Part shown: positions 1 to 9,005 of the stretch, piece after piece
Layout of the letters: each line of letters opens with the position of its first letter
How positions within the stretch are numbered: the first letter of the stretch is position 1
Origin: JBCCQH01 sp039024435
GTDB lineage: Bacteria; Bacteroidota; Bacteroidia; J057; JADKCL01
NCBI GenBank assembly: GCA_039024435.1
Contig: JBCCQH010000062.1
Location: 1 to 43,927 of the forward strand
Direction: 5' to 3'
Length of the DNA: 43,927 bases
Position numbers and translations under genes: made by a program
The notes under the pieces: model-generated
What the model saw: the letters and a program-made list of their open reading frames with translations, nothing else
Told to the model about the DNA's origin: nothing
Database searches by the model: none

Positions 1-1700
1 ACCACAAGCCGTCCCGTCGCCGCTACCCCTTGCTCATTTGTGAGCGAGAAGAGGTACATTCCGGCGGGCAGCGCGCCGCGTTCCAGGTGGAAGCTTTGGC
101 CTTGGATATTGCGGATCTGGCGGACCGTGCGGCCTTGCATATCGCGTAGGACAAATTCGTGGACGCCGCCATCGGTATTGGTGAAGTTGACGATCGCCCG
201 GTCGGTGAAGGGGTGGGGGACCACTTGCATTTCGATATTGTCAAATGCTTCGTCTACCGCAACCGTGACCGCGAGCGTATTCAGCGTGGTATTCGTCACG
301 ATGGGCGGGTTGAAGTCAAAATAAATGCTGGCCGTATTGGTGAGTTCCGTGCCCAGGGGCAGCCCCGTCTTGTGGCTGATCTTGTACCGGGCAAAGCCGT
401 GGCTGTTCGGTTCATCGCTGGTCGAGTCGGGCAGGTTGATGTTGTCAAACTTGAACACCAACTCGCCATTGTTCAAGTACCAGGTCATCGGGTGGCTGGC
501 CCCCAGGACTTCCAGCGTGGTCCAGTCCAGATCGGCGTCCAGCGTGTCGTAGAGGTACACAAACGTCGCGGGGAAGTTGCCTGTGTTCTGGAAGCGGATC
601 GTGTAGGTCAGGTCTGTGCCCGGGTTGATGTCGCCGGTGACGCCATTGCCCGCAGGAATCGCCGCCTTGTCGTTGGGGTCATAGCTGGCAACCACCTCTT
701 GCAGCAGCGAGTCGGCATTGTTTTCCGGCGTGGTATCACCCACGAAAGGATTGATCGTCGCAACGCTGGACAAGAAGCTGCCCACGACCGTATTGACCGG
801 GACATTGAGGGTACATTTTACAATCCCGCTGGCTCCCGGGGCGACGTTGCCCAGGCTCCAACTGACCGTATTGCCCGAGTTGGTGCCGCCACTGTTGGCG
901 CCGAGGAAGGTCAACTGCGAATCGTAGACAAAGTCGAGGTTGGCATTGAGCGTCGTGGTTCCCACGTTGAAATAGTTGAGCGTATAGACGCGGTCAAATC
1001 CGGGAACTGGCGGAATGCTGCCCACGATGACCCGCAGATCATTGATCCCCGGGATGGGTTGAAATCCGAAATCATTGCCGGTCTGGACCTGTCCCGTCCC
1101 GGTGGAGGTCACGGTGTAGCTGCCCGCCCCCGGTTGGGTAATCGCGTGGTAAAGCAGCGGCAGCGGGGTAAACGTGTAGCTGCCGGCAGGCAGATTCAAT
1201 CCGTAACCACCGTTTTGGTCGGTGGTAAAGGTAAAAGGCCCCGGAGCAATCGTGACCATGCGGGCGGGAAGCGCCGGTTCATTAAAATTTTGGATCCCGT
1301 TGCCGTTGGCATCGAGGTAGGTCACCCCACTGACGAGGTCTTGGTTGTTGCAAGTCGAATCCACCGTGATCTGAAAGGTAACGCTGTCTTCAGCAATATT
1401 GATCGAATCCAAGGCCGTGAAATTCACCGTGTAAGTGCCGGGGCTGGTGTAGACATTGCTGACCCCCGAATTGCCGGTAAAACTGGAACCCGTGTTGCCA
1501 TCGCCGAAGTCCCAAAACATCGTCGCCAGCGGAAACTGGCCGGTGGTATCGGTAGCGTTGAACAGAACCGGGCCGCCTACGCAAGGTGCGTACGGCATGT
1601 AGGTGACGACGTGGGCATTGTTAAACGTGCCTTGGGCCATCAGCGAACCTCCGGTGAGAAGTAGCAAAGAGAAAAAGAAAGTAAATATCTGTTTGAGCAT
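1..1700 (-). CDS. T9SS type A sorting domain protein, 3' end cut by window edge
   Basis: Exported surface or secreted protein. The start at 1700 gives MLKQIFTFFFSLLLLTGG followed by SLMAQ, a signal peptide. This start is in frame (547 codons) with the C-terminal reading at 59-57. In order: a PKD-type domain (about residues 25-110, with FWDFGDGNTG), a CNA-B/SdrD-like segment (YLDANGNGIQNFNEPALP), a long DUF11/DUF7619-like repeat domain (SYDPNDKAA, then YTIRFQNTGNFPA), and a T9SS type A tail with HPFTDRAIVNF, GRTVRQI and LPAGMYLFSLTNEQG. The stop codon lies just outside the window, so very few residues can be missing. No enzymatic domain was seen, so the role is probably adhesive or structural. 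The transcript runs leftward from a 149-nt gap shared with the GH106-like gene upstream. Confidence 0.9.
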   Translation of the reverse strand, partial: MLKQIFTFFFSLLLLTGGSLMAQGTFNNAHVVTYMPYAPCVGGPVLFNATDTTGQFPLATMFWDFGDGNTGSSFTGNSGVSNVYTSPGTYTVNFTALDSINIAEDSVTFQITVDSTCNNQDLVSGVTYLDANGNGIQNFNEPALPARMVTIAPGPFTFTTDQNGGYGLNLPAGSYTFTPLPLLYHAITQPGAGSYTVTSTGTGQVQTGNDFGFQPIPGINDLRVIVGSIPPVPGFDRVYTLNYFNVGTTTLNANLDFVYDSQLTFLGANSGGTNSGNTVSWSLGNVAPGASGIVKCTLNVPVNTVVGSFLSSVATINPFVGDTTPENNADSLLQEVVASYDPNDKAAIPAGNGVTGDINPGTDLTYTIRFQNTGNFPATFVYLYDTLDADLDWTTLEVLGASHPMTWYLNNGELVFKFDNINLPDSTSDEPNSHGFARYKISHKTGLPLGTELTNTASIYFDFNPPIVTNTTLNTLAVTVAVDEAFDNIEMQVVPHPFTDRAIVNFTNTDGGVHEFVLRDMQGRTVRQIRNIQGQSFHLERGALPAGMYLFSLTNEQGVAATGRLV

Positions 1701-1802
1701 TTTTCTGTTTTACAAGTGAAAATTTGAATCACTCGCAAAGTATCTCAAGCAGGGGCTGCATGACAATCGAAATCGATATAAAATTACGCCTTCAGTAGTA
1801 TT

Positions 1803-1846
1803 TTTGAGTACAAGAAGTTTATAGACAGATGTTTATGTGGTACTCA
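1803..1846 (-). terminator. Inverted repeat after GH106-like gene
   Basis: TTGAGTAC (1803-1810) pairs with GTACTCAA (1839-1846) around a 28-nt loop, just past the stop codon of the leftward gene ending at 1850. There is no good U-tract, so this is only a possible terminator or processing hairpin. Confidence 0.3.
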
Positions 1847-1849
1847 ATA

Positions 1850-3868
1850 TTAAAAATTCATTCGTTGCGGTTCGCGGGGACGTACCACCGGTGTTTTCGG
1901 GACAAAGGTGATGTCTTCGAAGCTCAGATTGCCATCGGGACCGATTCTCAGGAGCACCGATTGGTAAGGCTCGAACTTGAAACGACCAAAAAGGTCTTTG
2001 CCATTGATAAATAGCCGCAGGTCTACCGAATCCGCTTCTTCCATGAAGGATTGCCCCGAATAGACCGGATATTGCAAATCTTTGGCGGGCCACTGGGCCA
2101 TAAAAATGTAGTGTGTACCGTCCGGTTCCACCCGGCACCAGTAATCGGGTAGGCTATCGCCCAGGAGCAGCGGTTGGAAATCGCCCAGCGAGGAAAATTT
2201 CGCGGAGACATTGTCCATCCCCTTCAGCTCTTCCAGGAGGCCAGCGTAATCATTCGACTTGTTGCGGCCCGGCTGCTGAGGATCGCCCTTCAGACAGACC
2301 GGCAAGCCCTGGCGGGCGAGTTCCACGATGCGGCGCAAGGCCCGGACGTCCATGTACTTCACGTCCACGTACAAGGTGTTGAATGCGGCATCGCCCACCC
2401 GCAAGCGCTTTTTTGTGTACTCAGCCTGCTCAAGAAAGTGCCGGTTGATCCACAGCGGATGGTGTCCTCGGACTTCCTTCGGCGGAAAAATGTAGCGCAT
2501 CTCGTATTCGCCCCAAACCCACACCCGCTGCCGCTCGGGGGGATAGGGCCCCTGCATCACGCCGTCTTCGTAGGGAATGTAAACCGCGACATCGCTGTAG
2601 GTCACGCCGCGCTGCATGATTTCTGAGACCCGCTCCATGTAGGCGTTGAAGCCGGGCAATTCGGGTTCCAGGCTTCCGCCCGGCCCGAAATAGGTCGTCG
2701 CAAAAAAGGTCAGCGTATCCGATCCCTCGGGATTGTAGGGCATTCCGTGGTAGAAGTGCAGATTTACCCCCTGGGCAAACATCGCATCGGCCACCATTTT
2801 GAGATCCGCCGTTTGCTCCTCGCGCAAGTAGGTCGCGGGAAAGCCGTACATGCAAGTAAAGGTTTCACTCGACACCACCGGTTTTTGCGCTAGGCAAGCC
2901 GAAGAACTGACGATCCGGGAGTAATTCGGATTGTTCAGCATCGACTCGGTCTCGGGGATGTCCACCAGCGAGTAGGTGGTCATCACGTCGGTGGGAGAGG
3001 CCAGGCATTGGACCCGGGACCAAGCCCCCATTTCGCGGCATTTCTCCACGTAGGGCTTGTAGAAACCCTCGGTGACGTATTTGTCCAAATGCAGCATGTA
3101 GTCGTAGCGCACGTCGGGAAATGAATCCAGCCCTTGCTCCATGTAGGGCACGATGTTGTAACCAAATTCCTCGGCAAACGTCCGGTCGAAGCCTTCGGTC
3201 CAGATTTTGTTCGTCGCATTCAACTTGATCTCCCAGGAATCGGTAAACAAAGCCGACTTTGACCCTTGTAATGCATCTTTCAGAGCATCGGCGATGGGGG
3301 CAGCAAATAGATTGAAAGCACTGCTGTCCAGGTGATTGATCACCAGTTGGGTTTCCGGCCAGCACCAGGCAAAGGTCAGCAATTGCCGGAAGGAAGTGTC
3401 GCCGTAAATCTTGCTCGTGTGGGCCGCATCGATGTTGCTGCCGGCCACCGGCCAGGCGCTCCCAAAAGTAAAATCGCAGGCCAGGCCGATGGAGTCCGCG
3501 TAGCGCTTGGTGTAGGTGACCACCTCTGACCACTCCGGGCTGAGCCACTTTTGAGCGCTGGTATCGACCGGGTAGTGCCGCCCGTAGCTCGCCGCGTACA
3601 TCGCCTGGTAGCGGTACAAGGGATACACCCACGCGATCTCTACCCCGCCGAAATTGTTCTTTTTGGCCCAATCCAATTGGTACTTGATGTCCGGTTTTTT
3701 GATCTCGGTGGCAAACCACCACCAGCGGGTATTGGGCTTGGTGGAAGGATAAAACGCCGGACGGGCATTCACCCCGGACGGTTCATTGGTGGCGGGGACA
3801 GTGGATTCACAGGCATTGAGCTGGACCAGGGCAAACAGCGCGGCGATCAGTACGTAAAGTAGCTTCAT
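1850..3868 (-). CDS. GH106-like glycosyl hydrolase lipoprotein
   Basis: Putative secreted glycoside hydrolase, 672 aa, related to the alpha-L-rhamnosidase (GH106, PF17132-type) group. The start at 3868 gives MKLLYVLIAALFALVQLNAC, a lipoprotein signal with lipobox LNAC (Cys20). The open frame continues upstream to 4801 but is then only antisense to the ROK gene. After the lipobox come NTRWWWFATEI and NNFGGVEIAWVYPL, the Trp-rich opening and barrel strand typical of this group. Acidic barrel motifs include FTDSWEI and SSETFTCMYGFPATY. GH106 proteins are usually about 1000 aa, so this is a short version. The ROK kinase and sugar porter lie divergently across a 174-nt gap, suggesting that the released sugar is imported and phosphorylated. 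The exact substrate cannot be read from sequence. Confidence 0.65.
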   Translation of the reverse strand: MKLLYVLIAALFALVQLNACESTVPATNEPSGVNARPAFYPSTKPNTRWWWFATEIKKPDIKYQLDWAKKNNFGGVEIAWVYPLYRYQAMYAASYGRHYPVDTSAQKWLSPEWSEVVTYTKRYADSIGLACDFTFGSAWPVAGSNIDAAHTSKIYGDTSFRQLLTFAWCWPETQLVINHLDSSAFNLFAAPIADALKDALQGSKSALFTDSWEIKLNATNKIWTEGFDRTFAEEFGYNIVPYMEQGLDSFPDVRYDYMLHLDKYVTEGFYKPYVEKCREMGAWSRVQCLASPTDVMTTYSLVDIPETESMLNNPNYSRIVSSSACLAQKPVVSSETFTCMYGFPATYLREEQTADLKMVADAMFAQGVNLHFYHGMPYNPEGSDTLTFFATTYFGPGGSLEPELPGFNAYMERVSEIMQRGVTYSDVAVYIPYEDGVMQGPYPPERQRVWVWGEYEMRYIFPPKEVRGHHPLWINRHFLEQAEYTKKRLRVGDAAFNTLYVDVKYMDVRALRRIVELARQGLPVCLKGDPQQPGRNKSNDYAGLLEELKGMDNVSAKFSSLGDFQPLLLGDSLPDYWCRVEPDGTHYIFMAQWPAKDLQYPVYSGQSFMEEADSVDLRLFINGKDLFGRFKFEPYQSVLLRIGPDGNLSFEDITFVPKTPVVRPREPQRMNF

Positions 3869-4042
3869 GGGGGCGTATTTTCCGGAAAAAACAAAAAATA
3901 CGAAATGGGCACGGCAAATGCTACGCTTTCTGCGACACGGCGATTGGCAAAAGGAAGGTGGGGGATCGGGTTCACCTTCCCATTTGCGGTTTGTTTCATT
4001 TTTCGCATATTTCGACCTATCCTCAACTACGAATTGCGCAAC

Positions 4043-4912
4043 ATGGGAATCTACATTGGGATCGACATCGGCGGGACGAAAATGATGGTGGCGGCAGTCA
4101 GCCCCAACTTTGGTCCCGGGCACACCGCACTCGGGGGGCGGCGCAAGGCGCCCACACCGGCGGATCCCGACGCCGCCCAAGCGTGTCTCGAAGCAATGAT
4201 CGCCGAGGTGGCGGGGGATGAAGAAATCATCGGGATCGGTTGTGCAATCGGAGGCCCCATTGATTTGGTAGCGGGGACGGTTTCGCCTTTGAATATGCCC
4301 CGCTGGCGCGGTATCCCGATGAAAAAGCGCATGGAAGATCGCTACGGCTGCCCCTTTTACTTTGGGGTGGACACCGATGCAGCGGCGGTGGCCGAATACT
4401 ACCTTGCGGGACTGGATGTCCGCCGTTTCTTGTACGTAACGATCAGTACTGGAGTCGGCGGGGGATTCCTCCTCGAAGGGCAAGTTTACCGAGGTTTGGC
4501 GGGGTCGCATCCTGAAGTCGGCCACCAAAGCATCGCCTTCAAAGTCCGGCACCCCGAACGGGTGCATTGCGGCTGTGGGCTGAACGACTGCCTCGAAGCC
4601 CTGGTTTCCGGATCGGGCATCGAGCGGATCTACGGCGTGCCGGCCCGGGCACTGGACCAGGAAGCGTGGGACGAAGTGGCCTACAACCTGGCTCAGGGCC
4701 TGCGCAATATGATCACCATGCTTGCGCCGGACCTGATCGTGCTCGGCGGCGGTGTGACCACCGGCGGCGGACGTTTTTTCCTGGACAAAACCTACGCCCA
4801 CCTTGCGGAAATTGTCACCCTGGTTCCGGTGCCGGAGATCCGCATCTCGGAACTCGGCTACGACACGGCCTTGCTCGGAGCGGCTTACTTGGCCCGCGGT
4901 CCCCGCAGCTAG
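4043..4912 (+). CDS. ROK family sugar kinase
   Basis: ATP-dependent sugar kinase (glucokinase/fructokinase/ManNAc kinase type), 289 aa, cytoplasmic. Phosphate-1 motif DIGGTK is at residues 8-13, the sugar-binding and catalytic region GVDTDAAAVAE near 108-118, STGVGGG at 135-141, EVGH ending at His161, and the ROK zinc site HCGCGLNDCLE with Cys176, Cys178 and Cys183. LIVLGGGV is the adenosine motif. The start at 4043 (MGIYIGIDIGG) places the fold at its normal N-terminus; upstream codons are unrelated to the family. It shows no helix-turn-helix, so it is a kinase and not a ROK repressor. The MFS porter starts 39 nt downstream, so the two probably form an operon for one sugar. The sugar is unknown. 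Confidence 0.93.
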   Translation: MGIYIGIDIGGTKMMVAAVSPNFGPGHTALGGRRKAPTPADPDAAQACLEAMIAEVAGDEEIIGIGCAIGGPIDLVAGTVSPLNMPRWRGIPMKKRMEDRYGCPFYFGVDTDAAAVAEYYLAGLDVRRFLYVTISTGVGGGFLLEGQVYRGLAGSHPEVGHQSIAFKVRHPERVHCGCGLNDCLEALVSGSGIERIYGVPARALDQEAWDEVAYNLAQGLRNMITMLAPDLIVLGGGVTTGGGRFFLDKTYAHLAEIVTLVPVPEIRISELGYDTALLGAAYLARGPRS

Positions 4913-4951
4913 CCCCCTGCATTTGTCATTGACTCAACCATTCAAAAGAAT

Positions 4952-6259
4952 ATGCAAAAACTCCTTTTCTGGTCCATTTCCGTCTCCCTGGCCGGTTTCC
5001 TCTTTGGATTTGACACCATTGTCATCTCCGGTGCGGACAAAACCTTGCAAGCTTTGTGGGGCTCCTCGGCCATGTTTCACGGGGTGGTAGTTATTTCGGC
5101 CGCCCTCTGGGGAACGGTGATCGGAGCAATGTTTGGCGGATTTCCCACCAATGCCTACGGCCGGAAAAATACCCTGGTCGCCATCGGGGCCTTGTACCTG
5201 ATATCCGCGGTGGGATCGGCCTTGGTCAGTGATCCTTACACCTTTGCCCTGTTCCGTTTCATCGGGGGTCTGGGCGTGGGCGCGTCGACGATTGCCGCCC
5301 CCGCTTACATTTCGGAAATTGCTCCGGCGGCCTCCCGGGGGCGCTTGGTGGCCCTGTATCAGTTGAGTATCGTAGCCGGAATTTTGGTTGCTTTTCTGTC
5401 CAATTACCTGCTGCGCGATATCGGGCCGAACGCCTGGCGCTGGATGCTCGGGGCGGAGGCGTTTCCCGCTCTGATTTACGGGGTGATGATCACGCTGGTG
5501 CCGCGCAGTCCCCGCTGGCTGGTGATGCAGGGCAAGCCGGAGGAAGCGGGCCGCATCCTCCGACTCGCCGACCCCCAAGCCGATGTTGATGCGTACGTGG
5601 CCCAGATTACTTCCGGCGAAAGCACCCGGACCGAGACCTTGTTCGGTGCAAAGTACCGTCCAGCCTTAGCCCTGGTGTTTTTCATCGCTTTTTTCAATCA
5701 GTTCTCCGGCATCAATGCCATTCTCTATTACGGCCCCCGGATCTTCGAAAACGCGGGCCTAGAGAGCAATGCGGCATTTTTGAGCAGTGTGGGAATCGGA
5801 GTGGTCAATTTGGCTTTCACCCTGTTGGGCATGGCCCTGATCGACCGGCTGGGACGCAAGCAATTGATGTACATCGGATCGGTGGGGTACATCGTCTCGC
5901 TGGGGATGGTGGCAGTGGCCTTTGCCTTTTCCTGGAGTGGTATGGCGGTGCCGATTTTCTTGTTTTTGTTCATCGCTTCCCACGCCATCGGGCAGGGAAC
6001 GGTGATTTGGGTCTTTATCTCCGAGATTTTCCCAACTCAACTGCGGGCTTCGGGGCAGGCGTTTGGCTCGTCGGTCCACTGGGTGCTGGCGGCGATCATC
6101 CCCGCGCTTACGCCCCAACTTTTTTCCAGTGTGGGGCCGGCGGCGGTTTTTGTGCTGTTTGCCCTGATGATGGTGGGGCAGTTGGCCTGGGTATTCCTGA
6201 AAATGCCGGAGACCAAAGGGCAAACCTTGGAAGAACTCAGCGCGAAATTGAGCCGGTAA
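4952..6259 (+). CDS. MFS sugar porter (sugar:H+ symporter type)
   Basis: Inner-membrane major facilitator of the sugar porter family, 435 aa, with 12 predicted helices. Signature elements: GFLFGFDTIVISGA in helix 1, GRKNTLV in the loop 2-3 motif, PAYISEIAPAASRGRLV after helix 4, QFSGINAILYYGP in helix 7, DRLGRKQLM in loop 8-9, and the C-terminal PETKGQTLEEL. The QFSGINAILYY and PETKG motifs are diagnostic for the XylE/GLUT-like branch. It probably imports a monosaccharide by proton symport for the ROK kinase encoded 39 nt upstream. No separate promoter was recognised. The fold-back element begins 30 nt after the stop codon and could act as a transcript-end hairpin. Confidence 0.93.
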   Translation: MQKLLFWSISVSLAGFLFGFDTIVISGADKTLQALWGSSAMFHGVVVISAALWGTVIGAMFGGFPTNAYGRKNTLVAIGALYLISAVGSALVSDPYTFALFRFIGGLGVGASTIAAPAYISEIAPAASRGRLVALYQLSIVAGILVAFLSNYLLRDIGPNAWRWMLGAEAFPALIYGVMITLVPRSPRWLVMQGKPEEAGRILRLADPQADVDAYVAQITSGESTRTETLFGAKYRPALALVFFIAFFNQFSGINAILYYGPRIFENAGLESNAAFLSSVGIGVVNLAFTLLGMALIDRLGRKQLMYIGSVGYIVSLGMVAVAFAFSWSGMAVPIFLFLFIASHAIGQGTVIWVFISEIFPTQLRASGQAFGSSVHWVLAAIIPALTPQLFSSVGPAAVFVLFALMMVGQLAWVFLKMPETKGQTLEELSAKLSR

Positions 6260-6289
6260 ACGACCGCCTAAAATCGCCGGATAAGTTTA

Positions 6290-6451
6290 GAGGCTGTTTA
6301 AATTTAATCCTGTGATTTTGCTATGGCATCTTTTTCCGCCTCTCTTCAGCTATTTTCTCGCCCATAGCTTTGGCTATGGACTCCAAAATGAGCCTTGAGA
6401 GACAAAAAAATCTGCGATAGCAAATTTCACAAACCAATTTTAAACAGCCTC
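6290..6451 (-). mobile_element. Fold-back MITE-like element, copy 1 (162 bp)
   Basis: A non-autonomous element with perfect 13-bp terminal inverted repeats, GAGGCTGTTTAAA and TTTAAACAGCCTC. The two halves are imperfect inverted copies of each other along nearly their whole length, with the apex near CCATAGC-tttg-GCTATGG (6362-6379). Flanks are TTA (6287-6289) and TAA (6452-6454). It carries no reading frame of use. It is inverted relative to copies at 10164-10232 and 43749-43910, and about 91% identical to the latter by hand count (14 differences in 162). It lies between the MFS gene and the pentapeptide gene. Confidence 0.85.
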
Positions 6452-6472
6452 TAAACCCCCTGCAAAAAAAGC

Positions 6473-6480
6473 TATCTTTG
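6473..6480 (+). promoter_or_regulatory. -7 box TATCTTTG
   Basis: Exact match to the Bacteroidota TAnnTTTG box. It ends only 4 nt before the GTG start at 6485, so the predicted transcript starts at or very near the first codon. The box lies 21 nt after the end of the mobile element. Confidence 0.6.
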
Positions 6481-6484
6481 CCGC

Positions 6485-7726
6485 GTGAGAGGTGCATGGA
6501 AATTTCTGGTTGGTGCGGTGCTCGGAGCTATTCTGGGTTGGTCGCTCGGTTATTTACGCCTGCCCTTGGTGAGTGAGCGTTCGGGATACTGGATCGGGGG
6601 CCTCAGCGGAATTGTACTGGTCGTATTCTTCCTCGCCGTCTGGTGGTTTCTCCGTCCCAAGCGTTCCGCTCGGCGATCCTCGGGAAAGTCCGGGCGGATC
6701 GGGCGCATGGTTGTGCCGGCGGCACTGACCGTCTTGCTGGCAGCCACGGTGTACCTCGGCTGGAAAAATTACGCGCGCGGGGTGGACATTTCCCGGAAAA
6801 CCCAGACTCTGGAAAATGAACAACGCATCGCCACCGAGCGGGAACGCGCCCGGAGTGCCATTGCCCTGCTGGGTCCGATGGGGGATCTCCTGAAAGAGAT
6901 TGTCGCCGACCGAGAGCGTGATACACTGCGCACGGCCACGATTGATCGGATTGCCGCGTTGAGTTACGGGATGAAGCCCTACCGCAATTGGGAAGCGGAT
7001 ACCCTGGCGGAGGTGTACCGGAGTCCGGAAAGGGGCCAATTTTTGCTGAATTTGCTGGCTTTGGACCTGGATTCTTTGTCCTGGTCCCGGATCAAAGGGA
7101 AGACTTCCTTTGCCTTTGCGGATCTGCGCCGGGCCGATCTGCAAGGCGCCGACCTGCGTTTGGTGGACCTGCAGCGTGCGGACCTCAAGCAAGCCAATTT
7201 GCGTTTCGCCCGCCTGGACAGTGCCGATCTGTTGAACGCCTGCCTTTGGGGCATCCAGCTCGATTCGGCCAAGCTTCCTGGGGCCATGCTGCGGCGTACG
7301 GACTTGCGCTGGGCGGAAATAAATGGGGCTGACCTCGCGGGCGCCAACCTCAACGGGGCCAACCTGCGGGACGCCAAGCTGCGCGGCACCCGGCTCACCG
7401 ATGCCTTTGCGCAGTGGTCCTTTGCTGATCGAGCGCTGCTGAATGGTGCCGACCTGCGGCGGACTGATTTCCTGGGGGCGGACATGGTCCAAACCTCCCT
7501 GCGGGGCTGTGATTTGCGCGAAGCCAATCTTATGGCGGTGGTCCTCACCGATGCTCTACTCGGAGGTGCCGAACTCACCGATGCGACCTGCGGCCCGGAT
7601 GTCGTGACCGATAGCCTGGAAAAGTGGCGCATTGCCATTGCCCCCGAACTGGAAGCCACCTACAAAGTCATCGATGATACGGCCCGGCGCTACGTGAGCG
7701 CTGGTTTTCGGCTCGTGCGCAAGTAA
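6485..7726 (+). CDS. Membrane-anchored pentapeptide-repeat protein
   Basis: 413 aa. It starts with GTG, since no in-frame ATG lies near and the -7 box at 6473-6480 sits just upstream. Three hydrophobic helices occur at about residues 5-24, 36-57 and 75-92, with a basic loop between the last two. A helical segment (about 95-200, rich in E/R) follows, then a run of A(D/N)Lxx pentapeptides (about 213-375: ADLRRADLQGADLR, ANLNGANLRDAKL and others) that should form a right-handed four-sided beta helix. The polarity of the helical region suggests that the repeat domain is cytoplasmic. The function is unknown; such proteins usually act as scaffolds. The stop codon abuts the stop codon of the convergent lipoprotein gene with no spacer. 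Confidence 0.88.
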   Translation: MRGAWKFLVGAVLGAILGWSLGYLRLPLVSERSGYWIGGLSGIVLVVFFLAVWWFLRPKRSARRSSGKSGRIGRMVVPAALTVLLAATVYLGWKNYARGVDISRKTQTLENEQRIATERERARSAIALLGPMGDLLKEIVADRERDTLRTATIDRIAALSYGMKPYRNWEADTLAEVYRSPERGQFLLNLLALDLDSLSWSRIKGKTSFAFADLRRADLQGADLRLVDLQRADLKQANLRFARLDSADLLNACLWGIQLDSAKLPGAMLRRTDLRWAEINGADLAGANLNGANLRDAKLRGTRLTDAFAQWSFADRALLNGADLRRTDFLGADMVQTSLRGCDLREANLMAVVLTDALLGGAELTDATCGPDVVTDSLEKWRIAIAPELEATYKVIDDTARRYVSAGFRLVRK

Positions 7727-8713
7727 TCAGGTCTCCGCCCAAGGATAAGCATCATCGAGTACGTGATTCAACTTTACGGCAAAAGTGATGACCAATTCGT
7801 CCTCCGGCACGTAGGGCCGAAACCCGATGTTGAACGCCCAAGTGTAATAGGCTTGCAGGTCATTCAGGTAGTCCGCAAGCAATTGCGGGCTCCATTGTGT
7901 GCGGCGGTCGATTCCGTAGCGCTGCCCCAGTTGCTTGCCCAGCTCCTGGCCCCATTCATTGTTTACCATGTCCACGTAATTGTCGACCGGATTGTTGTTC
8001 GGATCGGTCAATTGGGAATCAGAGAAGACGCCGGTGATCAATTCGGGCATGTTTTTGCGTTCGTGCAGATCGGCGACATAATCGGCCAGTTCCTCGGAAA
8101 AAATCGAGGTGAGAAAGGCCTGGGCATTGATGTGGTTGAAGGTATTGAGGTAGCCCTTCTCGGTCGTGTCCCGGGGGAAGCGAAACGCCAAATCGAAGGT
8201 ATTGATGTTGGCGACCATGGTTTCGGCGAAGTCAAAGAAGGCAATGTCGCCTTCGCCGAATTCCAGGGGCCGCCGCCGGGCGAGGACGTAAATCCGCTTC
8301 AAGTCCGCACGGTGTCCGATAACCTCGGGGGCGCGGAACAAGAGTTTCAATTGGGCCCAAAAGCCGCTGGCTTTGGCTTTGGTGATGTCTTTCTGGCTGA
8401 TGCCAGCGGTGAGCAGGCTGCTCAAGGCTTGACCGTGGCTGCAATGGCGGAGGCGCACAGCCGTAGCGGTGTCCTGGGGGGCGGTGGGGGTGGGCAGGTG
8501 TTCGATCTGGACCACGTGCTTGAACTCGTCCAGGGTCGAAAAACGGGTGGCCAGCAGCGCTCCCCGTCCGGGTTGGTACCGTTGGGTATAGGCGCGGTTT
8601 TCCGGGGACGGCTCACAGGTGCAGATTTCCCGGTCCGATTCGGAATCAGCGGAGTGGTTGCAGCCGAGTAGGCCGAGGACCAAACACCCAAAAAACAAGC
8701 GGAGTCCACGCAT
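7727..8713 (-). CDS. Lipoprotein, possibly DUF6973-like
   Basis: 328 aa. The start MRGLRLFFGCLVLGLLGC gives a lipoprotein signal with LLGC as lipobox. The mature part begins with a Cys- and acid-rich linker. The second half has NTFNHINAQAFLTSIFSEELADYVADLHE followed by an Asn/Asp-rich stretch, NNPVDNYVDMVNNEWGQELG. That order (Asn-x-x-His-x-x-Ala, then an Ala-x-x-x-His-Glu-like helix, then Met-x-Asn-Asn-x-x-Gly) resembles DUF6973-type domains found in secreted or toxin-associated proteins. This assignment is tentative. It faces away from the FHA gene across a 292-nt gap, so the two could be co-regulated. No catalytic activity can be claimed. Confidence 0.7.
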   Translation of the reverse strand: MRGLRLFFGCLVLGLLGCNHSADSESDREICTCEPSPENRAYTQRYQPGRGALLATRFSTLDEFKHVVQIEHLPTPTAPQDTATAVRLRHCSHGQALSSLLTAGISQKDITKAKASGFWAQLKLLFRAPEVIGHRADLKRIYVLARRRPLEFGEGDIAFFDFAETMVANINTFDLAFRFPRDTTEKGYLNTFNHINAQAFLTSIFSEELADYVADLHERKNMPELITGVFSDSQLTDPNNNPVDNYVDMVNNEWGQELGKQLGQRYGIDRRTQWSPQLLADYLNDLQAYYTWAFNIGFRPYVPEDELVITFAVKLNHVLDDAYPWAET

Positions 8714-9005
8714 GATGCGATGAAGATACGGGTATTTGGGTTAGTACCGGTGAAACCCTCGCGGTCCGGTGGAGTGGACGACAATTTTGCCTCGGGAATC
8801 GCTGGATGAGAACATCCTTTCGGGGCCTTGGGGTTGCGGCAGTAGGCGGCGGTAAATCGGAGATTGCGGTGGGTAAATCGGCATCTAAGGCCCAGGGTGG
8901 GCCGTGCGCACGCGGGGATTTTCCAATCCTCCAATGATTGTCCTTTACCAGGCAGGCGGCGGCCATAGAAAAAGTACTATATTTAAACATTATCAGTCAA
9001 GATCG

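Noticed and set aside
159..1664. Long plus-strand open frame (about 500 codons)
   Set aside because: It is antisense to the T9SS gene on the minus strand, which has a signal peptide, known domains and a sorting tail. GC-rich codon use creates such mirror frames.
3869..4801. Upstream extension of the GH106-like reading frame
   Set aside because: It runs antisense through the ROK kinase gene and would bury the lipoprotein signal inside the protein.
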